From positions 1 to 9,201 of the forward strand of contig CAYGTK010000172.1 of the NCBI GenBank assembly GCA_964352775.1: a DNA stretch of 9,201 nucleotides, written 5' to 3'. The notes under the pieces were generated by a model that was not told the DNA's origin, did no database searches, and worked only from the letters and a program-made list of their open reading frames with translations. A program made the translations under genes and the position numbers. Shown here piece by piece: positions 1-7,402 of this stretch; the first letter of the stretch is position 1, and each line of letters starts with the position of its first letter. Source of the DNA: CAYGTK01 sp964352775. GTDB lineage: Bacteria > Bacteroidota > Bacteroidia > Chitinophagales > CAIOSU01.

Positions 1-905
1 ACGCCTATAATTGGCGTGTCCACTTGAAAAGTAATAGTATCCTCTACCACACCAGCAAATCCACATTTGTTTTCAAAAATGTCGCCATCAGAGCCAACAC
101 CAATGGCTAGTTGGAATGTATCTTCCCCCAAAGGGGCGTCCAAGATCAAATGGAAGACACTACTTGTACTATTATTACCAGAGTAACCTCCAACTACTGA
201 TCGAGATGTATCTATTAATACAAACTCATTGTATGATGGCGAAATACTTGAAACTTGAATTTCACGATCTAGAAATACAGTAATAGTATCTGAGCACGCA
301 TTTCCCGTCACCTTTTCAATATTAACATTTCCACTTGAATTGAATATTGCCGTAGAAGGATCAAGATCTAGTGTATACCCAGTATTACCTGTAGTAAAAT
401 TATCAACCAATAGCATTAAAACCTGCCCCTGTGTAACTTGAATAGGAGCTAAAAACTGGCTTCCAGCTGGACCCGATATGGTATCGGCAAATCCGGGCCT
501 TAACCCTGTAACACCTTGCCCAAAATCGTAGTTGCATCGAAGCTCCTGGGCTGAACCATTTGAAATATCTTGGCAAGTAAGGTTTGTTATATCCCAAACT
601 GAATAATCGTAATCTACCATGCCCAATGGTTGTATGTCAAACATGAATGATCCAGAGCTGTCAATTTCAATTCTATACCATGAAGAATTATTCTCCCCAT
701 TATCCAAACAAAAGCTTGAGCCAAAAGGCAGATCATCTATAAGCCCACCACCAGCGGCAATTGTATTCTGAGTAAAAGTACGTTCACATAGGAACAAGGC
801 ATCCTTGCAATCAGGAGATACTTGCGCAACTATTGGTTTAAGTAGAAAAACAGCTAAACAGAAAATGGTTAAGCACTTCGTTTTTGAACTCACTAGATCT
901 TTCAT
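1..905 (-). CDS. Secreted protein, paralog of the adjacent T9SS cargo protein; 3' end cut by the window edge
   Basis: An open frame of 301 codons runs from an ATG at 905 to the left edge with no stop, so the C-terminus is missing. Residues 1-28 form a signal peptide (basic start, hydrophobic core, ending PIVAQ), so the protein is exported. Residues 65-180 closely match residues 69-184 of the upstream gene, sharing GENNSSW-like, PLGMVDYD, CQDI, RCNY and GQGVTGLRPGFAD blocks. Similarity continues more weakly to about residue 283 (LILDAPLGED, GSDGD, a CG pair). This N-terminal layout is common in Bacteroidota surface and secreted proteins. By analogy with its neighbour, the missing end probably carries further domains and a T9SS sorting tail, but that is inference. 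It starts 42 bp after the upstream paralog's stop, so co-transcription is likely. No Shine-Dalgarno is visible. The function is unknown; adhesion or matrix binding is only a guess. Confidence 0.85.
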   Translation of the reverse strand, partial: MKDLVSSKTKCLTIFCLAVFLLKPIVAQVSPDCKDALFLCERTFTQNTIAAGGGLIDDLPFGSSFCLDNGENNSSWYRIEIDSSGSFMFDIQPLGMVDYDYSVWDITNLTCQDISNGSAQELRCNYDFGQGVTGLRPGFADTISGPAGSQFLAPIQVTQGQVLMLLVDNFTTGNTGYTLDLDPSTAIFNSSGNVNIEKVTGNACSDTITVFLDREIQVSSISPSYNEFVLIDTSRSVVGGYSGNNSTSSVFHLILDAPLGEDTFQLAIGVGSDGDIFENKCGFAGVVEDTITFQVDTPIIG

Positions 906-925
906 CGACTTTAGGTATTTATTCT

Positions 926-945
926 AACACTGAACTTCTAGTGTT
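926..945. repeat. Short inverted repeat between the two paralogs
   Basis: AACACT at 926-931 is matched by its reverse complement AGTGTT at 940-945, leaving an 8-base loop, in the 42-bp gap between the paralogs. It could form a 6-bp hairpin just after the stop of the upstream gene and temper read-through or stabilise an mRNA end. No T-run follows it in the direction of transcription, so it is not a canonical intrinsic terminator. A chance repeat of this size in AT-rich DNA is quite possible. Confidence 0.3.
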
Positions 946-947
946 GA

Positions 948-2351
948 CTAATGAATAATGATTTTTTTAGTGTAATGTCTGTTTTCCAATTCTAGCACTG
1001 CTAAGTACAGCCCGCTATTTAGTTGAGCTAGACCAACCATTACCTCTGGACCAACTATAAATTCTGTTCGTATCAGTTGCCCCATCATATTGTATATGTG
1101 CACCTGTGGATTAAGTTTAGGGGTTGAGTAGTCCTTAATAAATAGTTGTTTAGTCTCTGAGCCGAATATTATTGAGGGGCGGGCGGTAATTCCCTCAATA
1201 CCTACTGGAAAAACCCCTATAGTTGAGCAAATTTCAGCAGTATAGCATTCATTGCTTACTTGAAGACACACCTGATAATCACCATATTGACTATACCTAT
1301 GATTAACAGAATTAGAACTATATGTCGCTCCATCTCCTACTTGCCAAAAAAACTCGTCGCTATTAGAAGACCCATTTACAAAACGTCTTAATAGTGGGTC
1401 GTTACCAAAAGTAAAGCTGTTAAAGTCTGGAACGATAGGGGTATACAAAAGGGCACCTAGATCTAGCACAACTGACCCACTATCTAAGAAGGTTTCCCCG
1501 CAGCCATCTAGTAATGTATTTCCATCACTACCATTTTGAACAACAATAGTTAATGAATCTTCCATTATCGGCTTATCAAGAATTAAAGTCAAAACATTGG
1601 CTTCATTGGGAGCACATTCGACACCGATTATGGATACATTGGAATTGATAATTGATAATTCACTAAAGTCATCTGATAAAGAGGAACAGTCTATTTCATT
1701 ACCAAAGCTTATGTTTAAAGTGGAATCACACCTCAATAGAACTCTAGCATTTTGTAAACGAGTAATGAAAACAGGAAGTAATTCTATACCAGAAGTCACA
1801 TTCAAAGTAAAGCCCGTGTTACCTCGAGTAAACCCATCAATTAACAGCGTAAATACCTGTCCACTATCAACGGCTAGTGGCGAAACAAACTGATCGCCAG
1901 ATGAATCGGATATTGAGTCAGCAAACCCAGGTCGCAAACCAGTTACGCCTTGACCAAATGCATAATTGCAGCGTACTGGCAAATTACCCACATTAAAAAT
2001 ATCCTGACAGCTACTATTCGTTAGGTCATAAAGAGCAAAATCATAGTCTACCATGCCCAACGGAGTAATATCGAATGTCAAAAGTGCAGCGGTATCTACT
2101 TGAAAGGTTACCCAGGTTGAGTTATTCTCATTATTCTGCAAACAACTAACAGAGTCATTAATGAGTTCATTAACAAACCCCCACCCTTGAACTACAGTAG
2201 AGACCGTAATACTGTTAGTACTCGCACAAAAAGGATAAGGAGAAATACAATCATTATATTGTGCAACTGATCGTTGGGGGCAAAATAATATCCCGAAAAG
2301 AACACTAAAGAAAAACAAACTCTGACAGCATAATTGGTCTAAATACTTCAT
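948..2351 (-). CDS. Secreted PKD-domain protein with T9SS type A C-terminal sorting domain
   Basis: A 467-residue exported protein. I take the ATG at 2351 as start: a GTG two codons upstream (2357) is also in frame, but the ATG gives an MK start like the paralog's. Residues 1-31 are a signal peptide ending SVAQ. Residues 69-184 are the region shared with the downstream paralog (PLGMVDYD at 97-104, GQGVTGLRPGFAD at 133-145). Residues about 309-380 form a PKD-like domain (FWQVGDG, then HRYSQYGDYQVCLQVSNEC). Residues about 390-467 match the type A sorting domain of the type IX secretion system (IYNMMGQL, LNSGLYL, terminal KKIIIH), which directs transport across the outer membrane and is normally cleaved there. 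Several cysteine pairs suit an extracellular fold. The ligand or role is unknown. It is transcribed divergently from ung across a 57-bp spacer in which I find no strong TAnnTTTG box for either gene. Confidence 0.9.
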   Translation of the reverse strand: MKYLDQLCCQSLFFFSVLFGILFCPQRSVAQYNDCISPYPFCASTNSITVSTVVQGWGFVNELINDSVSCLQNNENNSTWVTFQVDTAALLTFDITPLGMVDYDFALYDLTNSSCQDIFNVGNLPVRCNYAFGQGVTGLRPGFADSISDSSGDQFVSPLAVDSGQVFTLLIDGFTRGNTGFTLNVTSGIELLPVFITRLQNARVLLRCDSTLNISFGNEIDCSSLSDDFSELSIINSNVSIIGVECAPNEANVLTLILDKPIMEDSLTIVVQNGSDGNTLLDGCGETFLDSGSVVLDLGALLYTPIVPDFNSFTFGNDPLLRRFVNGSSNSDEFFWQVGDGATYSSNSVNHRYSQYGDYQVCLQVSNECYTAEICSTIGVFPVGIEGITARPSIIFGSETKQLFIKDYSTPKLNPQVHIYNMMGQLIRTEFIVGPEVMVGLAQLNSGLYLAVLELENRHYTKKIIIH

Positions 2352-2408
2352 ATTCACAATTTAAGGGCTTTAATGAGGAATAGATAGAAAATTCAGTTAT
2401 TTAGTTGC

Positions 2409-3095
2409 ATGAGCGAACAAAAAGATACCCAGATAGAAGAAAGCTGGTTAAAAGCACTAGAAGATGAATTCCATCAGACTTACTTCAGCGAGTTGAAAAA
2501 GGCGATAGTTGCAGATAAGCTGAATAGCATTACTGTCTATCCTACTGAATCCGAAATATTCAATGCCTTTAATGCCGCACCATTTGATAAGGTGAAGGTG
2601 GTAATAATTGGGCAAGACCCTTATCATGGAGTTGGGCAAGCTCACGGTTTATGCTTCTCTGTAAAGCATGGTGTTAAAACACCTCCTTCGTTGCAGAACA
2701 TATACAAAGAACTAGCTAAAGACTTGGGTTGTTCCATTGCATCACACGGCAACTTGCAACAGTGGGCCGACCAAGGGGTACTATTATTAAATGCTACACT
2801 AACAGTTAAGGCTTCTATTGCTAACTCCCATAAAAAGATAGGTTGGCAACAGTTTACTGATGCTGTTATCAATAAACTAAGCGCGGAGCGAAAGGGCTTA
2901 GTATTTCTGCTATGGGGTAAGTTTGCTCAGAAAAAAGGAGCGTTAGTAGATGCATCAAAACATTACATTCTAAAGGCCCCACATCCATCACCCTTTTCCG
3001 CACGGAAAGGTTTTTTCGGGTGTCAGCACTTTTCGAAAACTAATGAGCTACTTGTAGCACAAGGCAAAGAACCAATTGACTGGCAGATCACTTAA
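2409..3095 (+). CDS. ung: Uracil-DNA glycosylase (family 1)
   Basis: A cytoplasmic base-excision repair enzyme that removes uracil from DNA after cytosine deamination or dUMP misincorporation, leaving an abasic site. The 228-residue length is normal for the family. All family-1 motifs are visible: GQDPYHG at 68-74, with Asp70 as the water-activating residue and Tyr72 as the residue that blocks thymine; GLCFSV at 80-85, with Phe83 stacking on uracil; LLNATLTV at 126-133, with Asn128 reading the base; and HPSP at 192-195, with the catalytic His192. Nothing key is missing. The ATG at 2409 puts these motifs at the usual distance from the N-terminus. It stands alone on the plus strand, and its last 8 bp overlap the 3' end of the convergent membrane-protein gene. 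No clear promoter box or Shine-Dalgarno precedes it. Confidence 0.97.
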   Translation: MSEQKDTQIEESWLKALEDEFHQTYFSELKKAIVADKLNSITVYPTESEIFNAFNAAPFDKVKVVIIGQDPYHGVGQAHGLCFSVKHGVKTPPSLQNIYKELAKDLGCSIASHGNLQQWADQGVLLLNATLTVKASIANSHKKIGWQQFTDAVINKLSAERKGLVFLLWGKFAQKKGALVDASKHYILKAPHPSPFSARKGFFGCQHFSKTNELLVAQGKEPIDWQIT

Positions 3096-5652
3096 GTAAT
3101 GGGAGCACGCTAAGCTCCTTACCATCTGCTGTAATGGTATACAGCTGTCCATCCCCTAATAGATCTAGTACTAACGGTTCTATTGTGGAGGTAACTTCAT
3201 CTTCCAAAAAAGTTAGAGTAGCTCTATCATAGGTCATTATGGTTGATGAGGTGCTATTCCATATAGATGCCGAACCCTCTTTAGCGCTTTCCACATAGGT
3301 GACTTTCCAGTCTCCTGTCTCTTCAAGGTCTAACTTACTTAGCTCCTCCCCCTTTGAGTTCGATAGTAAGAAAGACCTATTCGTAACGGTTAGATATTCA
3401 TTACCGTCGGCGCTCAACAGATCACTATAGAAAAAGTCTGTTAGATCAAGACTATCAAGCACTATACTACCTGTCTTATTTACTTTACCAGCTTGGTTAA
3501 CTGTGTATATGGCACCACTAGTATCAATATTGGTCATTGTAAAGCCAGAACTACTCTTTGTAACACTGAAAGGCTCAGGGAATAGCGTTTTAAGCAACAT
3601 CGGTTTCACCCTTTTTTTTCCTTGCCTATCGAAGAAAAACAAGTCACCTTCTTGGTTATAGGCTATGATGTAGTCTTTACCACCAACCAATATGTGCTGC
3701 ATACGGTGAATAATACGTCCCGCTCTTTTTTTAGGGTCCCAACCAGGTAGTGGTTTTCCATCAGGATAATAGCCGTATATATTACCATTTGCACAGGCTA
3801 TAAAGTATCGGTAATTGCGGTTTCTATCGTAGTTAACAACTAGCACACCATTGGTGGCTTTTGCTGGTAGCTTCAGCGGGAAGTTCCCTACATTATTACC
3901 ATTATGATCGATGATGTACAGCTTATCTGTAGTATTGAAAACGTACTGCAGCTTTCCATTTTTGTAATAGTCTATTGCCCTTATTCCACCTAGTATTGGT
4001 GCATTCAATTTCTTCTTCCATAGGATGGAACCACCTCTATCTATTAAGTATAATTGCGAACTAGAATCTTGTACTAGTAGCTCTTTACTTTTATGAAGAT
4101 GTGTTTTAACTACATGCACCTTACCCATTGCAGCAGCTTCTAAGTTAACCTGCCACAACCCTACTGGATCAGCCTTTATCGGCTCGTCCATATACCCAAC
4201 CCTTCCACTGGTTAAGTACGAGCCATTAAAATAGTTGAATTGCAATGCTGCAGGGCTAAATTTAGCGGCGCTTTTAGCAGCACCTTCTAGCCCTTTTCCC
4301 AGCCATGTTTGAACCACCTGCTCCCATTGCGAGGCATCAAGATAAAGTGAATACTGTACGGTAGCCGATAGTTTTTCTTTAAAGCTATTATAACGAAGAT
4401 CACTTGAAAGCACCCGTCCACGCTCCACATCTTTTAACCATGAATTGAGTTCCTTTTGTGTATTACAGAACAGTAGAAACTCCTCTGTAATAGCATAGAA
4501 AACTTCCTCATTTAGCACTCCTTCTGAATCAAATACTTCAGCAATTTTCTTACCATTAGTTAGAGTTCCAATTTCATTAGTAATCGCTGTAGAGCTATCA
4601 TTTCCTATAAGTACACTTAGTCCTTTTAATGCTTCCTCTTTATCATTGTGAGGTAGTACTAAGAAGCCTTCTTCTTCTATCTTTTCATCTAGCGAACGAG
4701 TATACCCTTGTGCCTTTGTTCCAGATAACCATGTTTTTGGGACAATAGGGCTTTGAAGTACAGCCGCTACATTTAGTGGCATGATATATCCAAGGTCAAT
4801 TTGACCATCAACACCATGTTGCTTCCCATCTAGAAGCTTTCCATCTAGTGGCTGTGTATACCCATTTATGCTGATGCCATTTTTAAGAAAAGTGAGATCT
4901 AACCTGCTTTTAGATGCAAGCGAATTCATCCAAACTGGCAGGACGCTTTCTTGCTCACCACCACGAGGAAGTATTCCTCCTAATTCTTGATAGTTAACAA
5001 ACAGACTTACATCGGCATCAATAGATGGTGAATTAGCTAGATCTTGGTAACTCTTTTCCCAATACAGACCATTTCTATCTTGTAAATGAAGTAAAGCCGT
5101 TTCAATAAGTATTGCGGAATGGCTGACGGAAAGAACGCCCATGGTGTAAGAACAATACCATACCGTTCCTGCGGAGTCTTTCACTTCTTGAATTAAGTCT
5201 CCCTTATAATTTCGCGAACCAACTGTAAACCCAATAGAGCTTAATTTTTTTACCGCAGCTCGAAACTGCTCTTGATCAGTCTTTTTAAGATCAACAAGGT
5301 AGAGTTGATCCATTTTACCAGCTTCAACTGGATAAAAAGCCACTATAGCTTCGCGGTCCTTCAGTCGGATACCTGAGTTACTTATCTGCCCTATCAAACT
5401 ATCTACTAGCTTAATATCAGGGAGAACATCAGTTAAGCCTACTGTACTTATAAAGTCATTTGAGTAGGGTTTTTCAGAAAGCTTTTCATAAAACTCAAAA
5501 AGGTCTTCTGAAGCAAGGAATACTCCTGTTTTATTTGGCAGCGCAGCTGCTAATTCTAGCTTTTCACTGCCCTGTACCAATGTTGTATAATAGGCGTAGC
5601 CTAAGCCAATTAGCACAACAAACAATATCCCGATAACAATACCTTTCTTCAC
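3088..5652 (-). CDS. Membrane-anchored periplasmic protein with C-terminal beta-propeller-like repeats, function unknown
   Basis: An 854-residue protein I cannot name. Residues 4-22 are one hydrophobic segment after MKK, with no lipobox cysteine, so it is probably an uncleaved inner-membrane anchor with the rest in the periplasm. Residues about 30-500 resemble DUF3352-type proteins in style (a start like AALPNKTGVFLAS, repeated alpha/beta stretches), but I hold that loosely. From about 505 onward, at least seven related motifs occur near 533, 577, 624, 670, 714, 760 and 836, each like xLYxIDxxGxxL, as in WD40/PQQ-type propellers; this suggests a single seven-bladed propeller. The start is GTG at 5652: the in-frame codons back to a stop at 5671-5673 offer no ATG, and an exact TAnnTTTG box lies just upstream. 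Its stop overlaps the ung 3' end by 8 bp. A scaffold or envelope-assembly role is a guess from architecture only. Confidence 0.85.
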   Translation of the reverse strand: MKKGIVIGILFVVLIGLGYAYYTTLVQGSEKLELAAALPNKTGVFLASEDLFEFYEKLSEKPYSNDFISTVGLTDVLPDIKLVDSLIGQISNSGIRLKDREAIVAFYPVEAGKMDQLYLVDLKKTDQEQFRAAVKKLSSIGFTVGSRNYKGDLIQEVKDSAGTVWYCSYTMGVLSVSHSAILIETALLHLQDRNGLYWEKSYQDLANSPSIDADVSLFVNYQELGGILPRGGEQESVLPVWMNSLASKSRLDLTFLKNGISINGYTQPLDGKLLDGKQHGVDGQIDLGYIMPLNVAAVLQSPIVPKTWLSGTKAQGYTRSLDEKIEEEGFLVLPHNDKEEALKGLSVLIGNDSSTAITNEIGTLTNGKKIAEVFDSEGVLNEEVFYAITEEFLLFCNTQKELNSWLKDVERGRVLSSDLRYNSFKEKLSATVQYSLYLDASQWEQVVQTWLGKGLEGAAKSAAKFSPAALQFNYFNGSYLTSGRVGYMDEPIKADPVGLWQVNLEAAAMGKVHVVKTHLHKSKELLVQDSSSQLYLIDRGGSILWKKKLNAPILGGIRAIDYYKNGKLQYVFNTTDKLYIIDHNGNNVGNFPLKLPAKATNGVLVVNYDRNRNYRYFIACANGNIYGYYPDGKPLPGWDPKKRAGRIIHRMQHILVGGKDYIIAYNQEGDLFFFDRQGKKRVKPMLLKTLFPEPFSVTKSSSGFTMTNIDTSGAIYTVNQAGKVNKTGSIVLDSLDLTDFFYSDLLSADGNEYLTVTNRSFLLSNSKGEELSKLDLEETGDWKVTYVESAKEGSASIWNSTSSTIMTYDRATLTFLEDEVTSTIEPLVLDLLGDGQLYTITADGKELSVLPLLK
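3101..3119 (+). terminator. Weak candidate terminator hairpin downstream of ung
   Basis: GGAGC at 3102-3106 pairs with GCTCC at 3114-3118 around a 7-base loop, extended by a G-T pair (3101/3119). It begins five bases past the ung stop and is followed by only two T residues, so it is a poor intrinsic terminator. It lies inside the last codons of the opposite gene, which would have to accommodate it. I rate it as possible only. Confidence 0.25.
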
Positions 5653-5660
5653 TATACCAA

Positions 5661-5668
5661 CAAAACTA
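5661..5668 (-). promoter_or_regulatory. Bacteroidota -7 promoter box for the propeller-protein gene
   Basis: TAGTTTTG on the minus strand matches the Bacteroidota sigma-factor -7 consensus TAnnTTTG at all six fixed positions. It ends 8 bases before the GTG start at 5652, so the transcript would have almost no leader. No TTG-type -33 element is visible at the expected spacing, which lowers confidence. Confidence 0.5.
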
Positions 5669-5688
5669 CTTTATCGCTTGCTGGTGAT

Positions 5689-5696
5689 TATCTTTG
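5689..5696 (+). promoter_or_regulatory. Bacteroidota -7 promoter box for the DUF423 gene operon
   Basis: TATCTTTG matches TAnnTTTG exactly and ends 10 bases before the ATG at 5707. Transcription would begin within a few bases of the start codon. It lies about 20 bp from the divergent minus-strand box at 5661-5668, so the two promoters share one 54-bp spacer. A clear -33 element is missing; the TTG at 5678-5680 is too close. Confidence 0.5.
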
Positions 5697-5706
5697 TTTT
5701 CAACAC

Positions 5707-6111
5707 ATGAACCGTGCTCATTTCATTACACTAGCCGCTTTATTCGGGTTTTTGGCAGTTGCCATAGGTGCTTTTGGCGCCCATGGGTTAAAACCGCATT
5801 TGAATGCAGCCCAACTAACTACCTTTCAAACAGCCAGTGAATATCATTTCTACCATACTTTGGCACTGCTGCTAGTTGCTTTACTTATGCGAAGTAGTGC
5901 GCCAAGTAAATTATTGACTTATAGCGCTTCAGCATTCACTATTGGAGTGGTGTTATTTAGCGGATCGCTATACCTACTAGCTACTAAAGAATTATTAGGA
6001 ATTGGTACTTGGGCCTCTGCACTTGGCCCTATTACACCCCTTGGCGGCTTATTCTTTTTAGCAGGCTGGGTATTGCTATTCATCTACGGCATCAAGAATA
6101 GACTGGCTTAA
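5707..6111 (+). CDS. DUF423 / YgdD (TMEM256-like) family small inner-membrane protein
   Basis: A 134-residue protein with four hydrophobic segments (about 7-27, 48-61, 71-92, 108-128), matching the compact DUF423 family in length and layout. Family-typical stretches are visible: GAFGAHGL at 21-28, TASEYHFYHTLALL at 42-55, LFSGSLYLL at 83-91 and GPITPLGG at 107-114. The family is widespread in bacteria, with TMEM256 as the eukaryotic relative, but its biochemical role is not established. It sits in the inner membrane. It is the first gene of a likely two-gene unit: 22 bp separate its stop from the ATG of the next membrane protein. The ATG at 5707 follows a TAnnTTTG box directly, and there is no Shine-Dalgarno. 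Confidence 0.92.
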   Translation: MNRAHFITLAALFGFLAVAIGAFGAHGLKPHLNAAQLTTFQTASEYHFYHTLALLLVALLMRSSAPSKLLTYSASAFTIGVVLFSGSLYLLATKELLGIGTWASALGPITPLGGLFFLAGWVLLFIYGIKNRLA

Positions 6112-6133
6112 CTCGCTATATTTGCCCAGCCTT

Positions 6134-7402
6134 ATGAGTAAACGTTACGCTTTTCTACTATTTATAGCTTTAGAGCTACTTCTACTGACCTATTTACGAG
6201 CTAAATTAGGCCATCATGCAAGTTCTATACTGCTTTTTATAAGCTCTATAGCTGCTCCTATCCTATTAGCTAGAGTCTACCTAGATAGAGAACCATCCTC
6301 AAAGCAAGGCATAAGTAAACCATTACTTTTTGGTTCTTACGCTGTCTTTTTTGGCATAACTACAGCTTGCTTTGTAACAGTTACCGAGATCTTTAAAAAT
6401 TATGAGATAAACCCGAAATGGAGTGATATTATTCCCCATATTCAGGTAATAATAAAGCGATTGATAGATGGAGAATTTCCTTACACACCTATTGATGTTT
6501 GGGGTTGGGAAATGTTCCCTAACTATTTACCGCTTCATTGGGCTCCATTTACCATTACCACCTTACTAGATAAAGACCCAAGATGGGTGAGTTTCGGGAT
6601 GCTAATGATAGCCATTTTAGTATTTGCCATATATCAGATTTTCAAACGAAAGAACAAGTGGTTCCCAGTTGTTTTGTTATTCCCTATAGTTGCATTGTAC
6701 TTTTTGCTCCAAAAGGATGGCGGTACTTTCGGCATGACAATTGAGCCTTTAATAGCAGGCTATTACTTACTTCTTGCGCTTAGTTTGTTCAGTTCATCTC
6801 CACTTATTAGGGGCTTAGCACTTAGCCTATGCCTATTTTCCAGATATGCAGTTGTACTATGGGTTCCGCTCTACTTGTTTGTAGTGTGGATGAAAGAAGG
6901 AAAGAAGAATGCCATATTAATAGCTGGATATTCCTTCATTGTATTTCTACTTACCTACGGTATTCCATTTTTATGGAAAGACCCTACTATTTTCCAAAAG
7001 GGATTCGCCTATTATGCGAAAGGAATTTTAGGAGAGTGGAACCACTTAAATGACGTTGGCAACCCTTATCACCTCTTCCGTGGTATTGGATTTGCAGGTG
7101 CCTTTTATGAATATTTACCTGGTGACAAAGAAGCTCTTTTAGGCATAGTTCAAAAGGTTCATCTAATAGCTAGCGGTATGGCTGTAGGCATACCGCTATT
7201 ACTTTGGTGGACGAAGCTAAAAGACCGAATAGACTACAAAATCTTCCTTCTGGTAAGCTTGAAGATATACCTAGTAGTGTTCTTCACCTTTGTGCAAATA
7301 CCTTACGCTTACTTATTCTTGACGCCCCTATTTGTTTCTACCGTACTGGTGTGGAAAATGCTTTCACCAGTTGAAAAAGGTAATCAGTTAGTCGTTGATT
7401 GA
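6134..7402 (+). CDS. Polytopic membrane protein resembling GT-C / GT87-type glycosyltransferases
   Basis: A 422-residue protein with about ten hydrophobic segments (near 4-20, 30-47, 63-84, 152-169, 175-192, 203-220, 225-252, 259-280, 340-359, 368-388, 390-408). The long, hydrophilic, aromatic-rich loop at about 85-150 contains WSDIIPHI and then FPNYLPLHWAPF, resembling the acidic exocytoplasmic loop and YxPLHW-type motif of polyprenyl-phosphate-sugar glycosyltransferases of the GT-C fold (DUF2029/GT87, ArnT-like). If that holds, it would move a sugar from a lipid carrier outside the inner membrane; donor and acceptor are unknown. A generic transporter-like membrane protein is the alternative. 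I start at ATG 6134 rather than an in-frame TTG at 6122, because MSKRYAFLLF is a normal membrane-protein start. It follows the DUF423 gene by 22 bp, and its 3' end overlaps the convergent lgt by 19 bp. Confidence 0.8.
   Translation: MSKRYAFLLFIALELLLLTYLRAKLGHHASSILLFISSIAAPILLARVYLDREPSSKQGISKPLLFGSYAVFFGITTACFVTVTEIFKNYEINPKWSDIIPHIQVIIKRLIDGEFPYTPIDVWGWEMFPNYLPLHWAPFTITTLLDKDPRWVSFGMLMIAILVFAIYQIFKRKNKWFPVVLLFPIVALYFLLQKDGGTFGMTIEPLIAGYYLLLALSLFSSSPLIRGLALSLCLFSRYAVVLWVPLYLFVVWMKEGKKNAILIAGYSFIVFLLTYGIPFLWKDPTIFQKGFAYYAKGILGEWNHLNDVGNPYHLFRGIGFAGAFYEYLPGDKEALLGIVQKVHLIASGMAVGIPLLLWWTKLKDRIDYKIFLLVSLKIYLVVFFTFVQIPYAYLFLTPLFVSTVLVWKMLSPVEKGNQLVVD

Noticed and set aside
403..597. 64-codon minus-strand open frame
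   Set aside because: It is in another frame of the downstream secreted paralog, whose own frame is open and clearly homologous to its neighbour.
1597..1893. 98-codon plus-strand open frame
   Set aside because: It lies wholly within and antisense to the PKD/T9SS gene, shows no domain or signal, and is explained as a shadow.
2352..2357. GTG at 2357 as the start of the PKD/T9SS protein
   Set aside because: An ATG two codons downstream gives an MK start and a signal peptide matching the paralog; the GTG adds nothing.
3612..3619. Eight-base T tract (A8 on the coding strand) in the propeller gene as a slippage or programmed-frameshift site
   Set aside because: The reading frame is intact and the repeat array continues through it. 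A -1 shift reaches a stop within several codons, and I see no stimulatory structure; it fits a plain Lys-Lys-Arg stretch.
6122..6133. TTG at 6122 as the start of the GT-C-like protein
   Set aside because: The ATG at 6134 gives a normal membrane-protein N-terminus; the four extra codons have no support.
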